Assembly: GCA_019693395.1 (NCBI GenBank)
Contig: JAAMXP010003207.1
Location: 1 to 20,873, forward strand
Direction: 5' to 3'
DNA: 20,873 nucleotides
From: Ettlia oleoabundans
Taxonomy: Eukaryota; Chlorophyta; Chlorophyceae; Chlamydomonadales
Shown here: piece by piece, positions 14,392 through 20,873 of the stretch
Position numbering within the stretch: the first letter of the stretch is position 1
How the letters are laid out: every line of letters starts with the position of its first letter
Translations under genes and position numbers: made by a program
Notes under the pieces: generated by a model
Told to the model about the DNA's origin: nothing
What the model saw: only the letters and a program-made list of their open reading frames with translations
The model's database searches: none

Positions 14392-14495
14392 GGGTGCCAA
14401 TCCCACAGCACACTTGCTTCCTGCTGCCCTCCTGCCTTCATGTTTTCAACCCTTCATTCCATTCCTCTGCCCTCGATGTGACAAGCCAATGGATG

Positions 14496-14500
14496 TGTAA
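14496..14500 (+). terminator. TGTAA poly(A)-type signal for the unknown gene
   Basis: TGTAA on the plus strand 330 bases after the stop at 14165, preceded by a T/C-rich stretch (14355-14470). This is the typical green-algal signal, expected 10-20 bases before the cleavage site. Confidence 0.6.
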
Positions 14501-14600
14501 CAGTGCACGGCCATCAAGTATCAAGCACATTGGCGGTACAATCAAACAAGCCCTGGGCGGAGGTCTAAAATGCTGCGAGCACATGCTCTAAGGTTCACGT

Positions 14601-17203
14601 TCAGCTGTCCAAAGCAGTAGCCAGCCGTGCGCTGCGCAATGCGACGTGCCTGCTGTCCTCCTCCACATCATAGCTAAGCTGGATACCATCCAGGACCACC
14701 TTCCAAAAACCTTCCTCCACTGCATTCCCCTCCTCTTCAACCTCTATGCCTTCCAGTTCTGCACTGCTGTTCTGTTGCTGCTGGTCTGCAGCAGAGTGTG
14801 ACAAAGGTTGATGTCTCCTGCTGCTGCCGCTGCTGCTGTCGCCGCAAAGCGCTGCAGGGCCACCGTGCTGTGCACGCTGCGGGACCTTGACGCGCTGTGT
14901 CACGCTGCGGATGTCCCGAGAGAGCACCTGCAGGGCAGATCAATGGGCTGCAACAGGTGGGATATAGGCAGCAACGTTTAGGGCATCGCGAACAGCCCGA
15001 CAGAGCATGCAAGCGAGGCGTCAGCAATAACCTATGTCAGAAAAAAGAAGCGATCCTCAACGCATAAACTTTTGTCCGTCAGTATTCAGTGCCAGCATGG
15101 CGGGGTCTAAAGCTGGGATTCTCTCACCTGCGCTACCAGCTCCCTGTACTGCTCGAAGCTGCGGTACAGCGAGCGCCGCCCCAGCTCCCGCCAGCACCTC
15201 TTCATCGCCTCCTCCGCCTCTGGCAACAACCTTAGCTCCCCAATTTGCAGCGGGTCATTCTCCGCCTGCAAGTTGGGCCAGCAGTGCAGCACTCGCCCAA
15301 CAGCCGCAGATGACACCACATCACTTACCAACTGGCGGTGCCTCAATGGCATAACAGCATTACCACTTGTGAAAATCACGACGTCACAGACGCTATCCAG
15401 CCAAACTAGGTGACAACCACCCACCTCGGCTGATACCCAAGAGGGCGCCGTTGCCGTAGGCACGTTGTCACAGAACGGCACAAAGGGCTGCGGGCCGGCG
15501 GGAGCATGCGAAGGCATGTCATCAACTCAGTCGACTTTGCGTGTGATATTAATAGATATTTTATATGTATCACAAAGTAAAGTCCAACTTCCTTTGTAAC
15601 TCATATGCGGTGCATTCATGCCATGTGGTTAGACGATATCCGGCCTCAATCTCAATGTCAACAACGTCAACCCAGCTTCCCATGACACCTACCTTGATGT
15701 CGAGCACCGGGCTGCCATCCACAATATCAGCTCCACCTAGCACCAGTGTGCGCCCCTCCACAGCCACCACCTGCGCGATGCTCAACCCAATGGGACACGG
15801 CCTGCGGGAGCAGAGCAGGGGCTGCAGCCGTTGGAAATGCTGACAGGAGACTCCGTGGGGTTCTCAGCATATCATGGCGGGGTCAGTTGATTTTATGGTC
15901 AACGACTGGCAGATTGAGGAAACTGCCACGGACCACTGGTTCCCTGTTTGGGCTAGTGCTCCCAAAGCAGCGCAAGGCAGGAGGCTGGAGCAGTCACTGA
16001 GCAACAGGGAGCAATGGGAGCCAACAGTGACAGATATTTGCATGGGAGCACTGGAGCAGCGGCAGCAGATAGACCTGTGTGGTGAGCGAGTGGCAAACAC
16101 GCCCATCTTGCCGCCATCTAAGCGGGGGACCCTGCAAGGAGAGGTAAGGGGGTATGAGTTGCTACCCAACCTTAGCCACCTTAGCTACCAAAATCATACA
16201 GTCTGACAACTTTGAGCCATGCCAACAGACATCTAAGGTGTATGACAGGCAACACATTGCTTGAAAGGTGAGTGCGCCTCAGCACTTGGTGGGTGGAGCT
16301 GCCTGGCGGGTGAGGTCCCTGGCAAGGGCGAAGCAGGCTGGGCAACTGTGTTTAACTCTGTGGTAGCAGGTGCAGCCTAAGTGGTGTATGGACGTGCCTA
16401 ATCTTGCCGCGAACACCGCTGCCCCGCTCAGACCACAGCCTCTGCAGGTCTGTGTTTTCATGGAAGATGTACAGCACCCAGCAATGACTGTACTGCTCCA
16501 GCCCTTCAAAGAAATCAGGGGTCAGCCCCTGGCGCAGAGTCAGCTGTGCCCGGGCGGCGGGCACCAGGAGAGGCTGGCGGGGCGTGCCATTCCGCCTTGA
16601 GAAGCAGGAGCGCAAGAGCCCAATGGGGCGCAGAGGGAAGGCCACCTGCTGTAGGTCGAGCCTGCCATCGCTGCTGCTGCCGACAGCTGAACGGCTGTCG
16701 GTGCCACCGCTGTGTGGGTGCTCGCTGCCCTGAGGTGCTAGTGAAGCAGGAGGCGTCGAGCTGCTTTGCAGCTGCCCCAGCCGTAGCTGCAGCTGGCGGA
16801 GCTCTTTCTGCAAGGCAGCAGTACTTCTGTTGTGACTACTTCCCATTGATGGGAAGCAGGGCAGTCAACAGGCAACAACATGCGGCACCACCCGCCCAAA
16901 GGTCTGCACACCTCTGCCTTTATCCGGCCTGCACGCTCAGCCCGCCGTTCATCTGCAGCAAACTTGGCTTCCTCCTGCACGATGCAAAGGTGCAGGCTTG
17001 GCATGCATTTCGCATGCTTGTGACGGCCGTGCAGCTGGGCTTCCAGCATGACTAAGCCGCACCGCTGCCGCCGGCTGGCAAGCACGTCAACGTACCTGGG
17101 CACGCTGCAGAAGAGCCTTGGTTCTAATGTTGCGCCTGATGTGTATCACAGAGTGTGCTGCCAACACCAGTAGAGCCGCTAGCTGGGCCGGCAGGGTCCA
17201 CAT
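14601..17203 (-). CDS. TRMO: TrmO/TSAA-family tRNA N6-methyltransferase (m6t6A37) with N-terminal membrane anchor
   Basis: Uses S-adenosylmethionine to methylate t6A at position 37 of threonine tRNA (known for bacterial TrmO and human TRMO). Exons (minus): 17203-17096, 16974-16912, 16807-16398, 16131-16075, 15801-15693, 15487-15425, 15331-15128, 14927-14601; 446 residues. Core: PIGLLRSCFSRRNGTPRQP (118-136), GLEQYSHCWVLYIFH (159-173), RVPRLDGGKMGVFATRSPHR (194-213) continuing PCPIGLSIAQV, GGADIVDGSPVLDIK (235-249), PFVPFCDNVP (250-259), and the C-terminal VLSRDIRSV (339-347) with FWKVVLDGIQLSYD. Residues 1-36 hold a hydrophobic segment (LAALLVLAAHSVIHI) followed by basic residues, and 37-70 form a probable coiled coil (EEAKFAADERRAERAGRIKA). 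Exon 8 carries a Ser/Gln/Glu-rich insert absent from bacterial forms. Intron 3 has a GC donor (TTAG|GCACGT); a GT donor would lose the GVRGKI segment. Confidence 0.93.
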
Positions 17204-17666
17204 GTGTTAACCGAAGGTGCCGGTCGTAACCAAATGCACCACCTTAACAATCCATATATGCATGCATGCCTTCGAGAGCTTCTATGCTCACCTACGAGCA
17301 GCTCCACAGCACAGCAAGCACAGCACGGTGGCGAAAGCAACCGAAACCAACTTATGGACCATACACTACCAAACAAGGACTTGTTGATCGCTCATGACAT
17401 TAATTCTGGACCCGTAAGCGGGTACCGGTGGCGACGTTCCCTTTGTTGGCTTGTTATACTCGCATTGCAGCGCATCTACGTGTCCGCTGGCGATCAAATG
17501 CAAACTGCTATGATGGCCGCTGCCGGCCACGGCCTGTCGACCACCAGGCAAGCGTTGCACTTGCAGAGTCTGTGTAGTGTTTGGGAGGCTCCCTCAATAG
17601 CTTGGTATTTGATAATCGACGATACGGTTGCAAATTACAGGTCAGGGCCGCTGTCGACACGGCGGA
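17204..17666. promoter_or_regulatory. Bidirectional intergenic promoter region, TRMO and radical SAM gene
   Basis: The two start codons face away from each other across 463 bases. The region carries a perfect palindrome ATGCATGCAT (17258-17267) after TATATA-like sequence (CCATATATG). An open plus-strand frame crosses it but lacks coding character before about 17640. If the radical SAM gene uses an upstream ATG in that frame, its 5' leader would extend into this region. Confidence 0.5.
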
Positions 17667-20600
17667 ATGGCAGAAGCCTGCGCTGCCAGCAGCGGCGGGG
17701 CCACCGTCGCACGGCTGCCACTGCTGCGCCTGAGCTTGGGCTACCAGCAGTTGCACCCACACCCAGCCCGTCAGAGCTGGAGGCCCGTGAGGAGCGTTCA
17801 TTGCAGGCAAGTGGTTTGGTGGACCAAGAAGGACACTACTGCTGCACGGCAATCGCTTTTGTGGCCTGCATTGATTCGTATCCCGGCGCTCGGCGGTTAG
17901 CAATGACCTACCCTTTCATAGACCCTGCCTATGCGCCTGGTTGCAGGCAGGCAAAGGCGACATCTACGGCATCCCACGTGCTGAGTGGCTCAAGCTGCAG
18001 TCCCCTGCCCGGTACCTCGGAAACGAGTACGGGGCTGTGCACAAGCCCTGGGAGCAAGCAGACATCCGCTTTGCACTGACATACCCAGAGATTTACGAAG
18101 GTGGGTGGCATTGGACTTGCTGCCGGTGCCAATGCAGAGTGCCAAAGGCATGGTGCATGCTCAGACAGTTAGAGGGAAGAACTGGCATGCACCTAGTACA
18201 TGTCTGCCACTGTGTGCGCACGCTGGCGCAGGAAATGTGCCCTCCTGCTGATCTCCAAGCGTCAGGCCTGCATGTCCAGTCCAGTGCCAGTGTCATCTCT
18301 CTGATTTCAATTCAGGCCTGCATCTCCAATCCAGTGCCAACAATATATATGGATAAACCCCAGTTGCCTCTCCACATCAACCCTGTAGTTGGGGCCTCCA
18401 ACCTTGGCCACATCATTCTGTATAGCATCCTGAACCAGCAAGAGGGGCTGCTGTGCGACCGAGCCTACTACCCAGGAGAGGACATGCAGGTAGGGAGCGG
18501 AACAAATCAACGCCAAGAAGCACATCCACGCTGTTACTATGGGACTGTAGTGGCTGTATAGTCAGGCTTGGGGGTGACTAATAAAGCAAGCAGGTGGTTG
18601 GAGATAGTGATTAAGGATTAAACTTGCGTGTGGCTCGCAGTTCCGTGTGCCGGTAGGGAACCTACCATGCAGAGCTTAGAACTGAAGAGCGTTGTTGCCA
18701 TCTCTGCCTGCCTGCTTGCCTGCCTGCCATATTTCTTTTTCCCCTCCACTCTCGCAGCAGTGCCTCTTGTTCCCCTCCACTCTTCCAGTCCTGCCTCCCT
18801 TGTCCCACCAACCCTCGTCCCCCATGCAGGCCCTTCTCGCCAAGTACGGGCGACGGCTGTTTGGGGTGGAGAGCCGGCGGCCTCTGAACGCTTTTGATGT
18901 GCTGGGCTTTAGTCTGTCGTATGAGCTGGGTGGCACAAACATCCTTGAGATGCTGCGGCAGGCAGGCGTGCCAATCACTTGGGAGGTGAGCAAGGAAGCT
19001 GATATGCGCGGATATCTATCAAAGTATCTCTTGCTGTGTACCCCAGGGTCCAATGGTGAGCATGGGTTTTGCTGAAATATTGTAAACTAGCTTCAATTGT
19101 AAGGCCAAGAGCGGTTGCCCAAGTTGTAGTGCAGAGGCAAAGAAGGGATGGCAGCTTTGGTGGTGAAGTTAGAGGTGTCTCGAACCCTCAAAGCAAATCC
19201 ACCACCTCGTTCAGTGCCCTGCAGGAGCGTAAAGAGGAGGCGGGCAAGCCCTGGGACCCTGCCGCGGGTTCCTACCCGCTCATCTTTGCAGGCGGCCCCA
19301 CTGCCACCTCAAATCCAGGTGCGCCAGGTGCCATAGCCAGCAGGCTGGCTTTTTTCCTGCAAACACCTGCAACAACACTCTAGCTGTGGCAATCTGCCCC
19401 ACATATTGTGCTGCAATTCTCGACACGATGCTGTTCAGCTATCATCCGGATGTCTGTTCTTGGTTACACCCGTGTGCCTTGTTGTTCCCCCCCCCAACAC
19501 AGCTATCCATCATCCCATCTATGTCTGTGATTCAGAGCAGTACCAAACGGCCTTGTTGTTCTTCTTTCCTCCCGCAGAACCCTTCAGCATGTTCATGGAC
19601 TTTTTTGCGCTTGGGGATGGCGAGGAGGTGCTTGTTGAGATCGGGCAGTGCCTGCGTCAGTGCCGTGCGGATGGGTTGGACCGAGATGCCACACTGTATC
19701 GCCTCGCAACAACTGTGGAGGGGGTCTACGTGCCTCAGGTGAGGCCCGCCCCTAGTTATTGGTGTCTCCTGCTTTTAGCGCTACTGCAACAGCTGGGCCC
19801 GCTGAGGCTGCTGCTGCCGCCTTTCAATGTGCCAATCGGGTGATGTGAGCTGGCAGCTCAGCCGCGCCTCCCGCTGTGGGTGCTGCTGCATACCCTGCTA
19901 AGACTGCCCTGTTGCTTATGTTGCTGCATTGCTTGTGGTCAGTACCGCCGGTCATACTTGAGTGTGATATCACTATGCTTGATTGACATCTAACGGTAGT
20001 TCACTGCTTTCATATTGACTGCCCTCCGTCTTGCATTCCTCATCGTGCCATGCTGCAGTTTTACGATGCGCCTGGCGGGTGAGGCGGAGTTGGTTGCATG
20101 CGCTCGGTTATGCAGGCAGACATTAGCCGAGCCCCCGCTGTTGTCATCGGACTTGCTGTGGCTCTTGCTGCACTTCTGGCGGGGATGGTGAAGCTTGCCT
20201 GTGCCAACTGAGGACCCCTGTGCCACTCCTCAATGCTACTGTCTCCTGCCTTCTGACTGGAGTCTATTCCACCCCTACCTTAATCATGTGGTGTTCCAAT
20301 CCTGTGGTGACCTGCAGCTGGGGTGGCGCCGTGTTTCCCACACGAGAGGACCTGCCAACGCGCATCAAGCGCCGGGTTTGCGCTCCAGATCCCTTCCAAC
20401 AGATAGGGCTGGTGCCGTTTGTGGACACGGTGCACAACCGACTGACGGTGGAGATCCGGCGGGGATGCACCCGGGGCTGCAGGTGCACCCCAAGTGGCTG
20501 GTTGCGTTTGAGACCTGCCTGGCTGGAAAGCTAGCTGGCTGATGGGATAGTGGAAAGGAGTGGTTGGCTGGCTGCATTGCCAGCAGCAGCATGGCCACAA

Positions 20601-20873
20601 GGGATGCTTTCCACAGGCTTGTAAAGATGAGACTGGCCAGTTGACTGGGTGGCTCGTCATGCCATTGCATCTAGTGCAGGTTCTGCCAGCCGGGCATGCT
20701 GACACGGCCTGCTCGTGATGTGGAGCCCAGCAGGGTCGTTGACGCTGTGGAGCATGGCATGCGTCTTACGGTGCGCAAGAGCATGCTCACAAGGCTTTAG
20801 GGGAGCCTTGAATACAACAAGCAATGCAGACCAGCAAACGAAGCCTCTCACGGCTGGTGGCACAGCCATCAGC
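17667..20873 (+). CDS. B12-binding-type radical SAM protein (TIGR03960-like), 3' end outside window
   Basis: Visible exons: 17667-17810, 17947-18100, 18389-18489, 18830-18985, 19225-19318, 19578-19738, 20059-20078, 20318-20482, 20680-20770; 362 residues, phases consistent. Residues 1-48 look like a transit peptide (ATVARLPLLRLSLGY, RPVRSVHCRQ). The B12-binding-like N-domain follows: SPARYLGNEYGAVHK, RFALTYPEIYEVGASNLGHI, GRRLFGVESRRPL, FDVLGFSLSYELGGTNILEM, YPLIFAGGPTATSNPEPF and FFALGDGEEVL. Next come GVYVPQFYDAP, VHNRLTVEIRRG and the radical SAM motif CTRGCRFC (C327, C331, C334; C-x3-C-x2-C), then QPGMLTRPARDVEP. The remaining TIM-barrel lies past the edge. TIGR03960 proteins are widespread in bacteria and their reaction is unknown to me. 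Start: ATG 17667 has G at -3 and +4; exon 1 then needs donor CAA|GTGG. The alternative frame, with donor CAG|GCAAGT, joins the same exon 2 but gives a different leader. Exon 7 is only 20 bases. Confidence 0.92.
18262..18340 (+). repeat. Imperfect direct repeat, 50-base period, inside an intron
   Basis: TCAGGCCTGCATGTCCAGTC (from 18262) and TCAGGCCTGCATCTCCAATC (from 18312), each followed by CAGTGCCA, are two copies of a roughly 29-base unit spaced 50 bases apart in intron 2 of the radical SAM gene. Confidence 0.85.
18705..18783 (+). repeat. CCTG repeat and duplicated pyrimidine block before an acceptor
   Basis: A CTGCCTGCCTGCTTGCCTGC run (from 18705) is followed by two copies of CCCCTCCACTCT (18741-18752 and 18772-18783). 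All lie in the long pyrimidine-rich tract preceding the exon 4 acceptor (exon starts 18830). An upstream CGCAGCAG (18754-18761) could act as an alternative acceptor. Confidence 0.75.

Noticed and set aside
16546..17055. 169-residue plus-strand open frame
   Set aside because: It is antisense to TRMO exons 2 and 3, which match a known family with correct splice phases.
17204..18079. 291-residue plus-strand open frame
   Set aside because: Its upstream part lacks coding character, and it leaves the radical SAM frame after 17810; only the stretch near 17640-17806 could be an alternative leader.

Overview
The window looks like nuclear DNA of a green alga, most likely a core chlorophyte (Chlorophyceae or Trebouxiophyceae). 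It is GC-rich by eye and intron-dense: about 38 introns can be placed, mostly 70-415 bases long. Codons favour CTG, CAG and GCN, several predicted proteins have organelle-type leaders, and TGTAA, the usual green-algal poly(A) signal, follows some stop codons. There is no operon, tRNA, rRNA, CRISPR or recognisable transposon. I built the gene models by hand from splice signals, intron phase and protein-family alignment recalled from knowledge; no search was run.

Layout. (1) 1-3610, minus: glutamate dehydrogenase, 11 exons visible, C-terminal end outside the window. (2) 3961-5164, minus: a DUF1802-family protein with a probable plastid transit peptide, 3 exons. (3) 5165-6947: a 1.8-kb divergent intergenic region that may hide a small secreted, cysteine-containing protein gene on the plus strand. 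(4) 6948-9337, plus: an ankyrin-repeat protein of 694 residues, 3 exons. (5) 9818-14165, plus: a 623-residue protein of unrecognised family, 10 exons, with Ala-rich ends and a conserved-looking middle. (6) 14601-17203, minus: a TrmO/TSAA-type tRNA-threonylcarbamoyladenosine methyltransferase with an N-terminal membrane anchor, 8 exons. (7) 17667 to the right edge, plus: a B12-binding-type radical SAM protein (TIGR03960-like), 9 exons visible, C-terminal part outside the window.

The genes do not form one pathway. GDH links carbon and nitrogen metabolism. The DUF1802 and radical SAM proteins are families shared with bacteria or cyanobacteria and are probably plastid proteins. TRMO modifies tRNA. 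TRMO and the radical SAM gene are head to head across 463 bases and may share a promoter. The unknown gene and TRMO are convergent, with 3' UTRs that seem to overlap.

Most notable points: at least three probable GC-AG introns among about 38; an intron that splits the radical SAM iron-sulfur motif and a 20-base microexon in the same gene; two introns of length 3n with no in-frame stop; and the unrecognised 623-residue protein.
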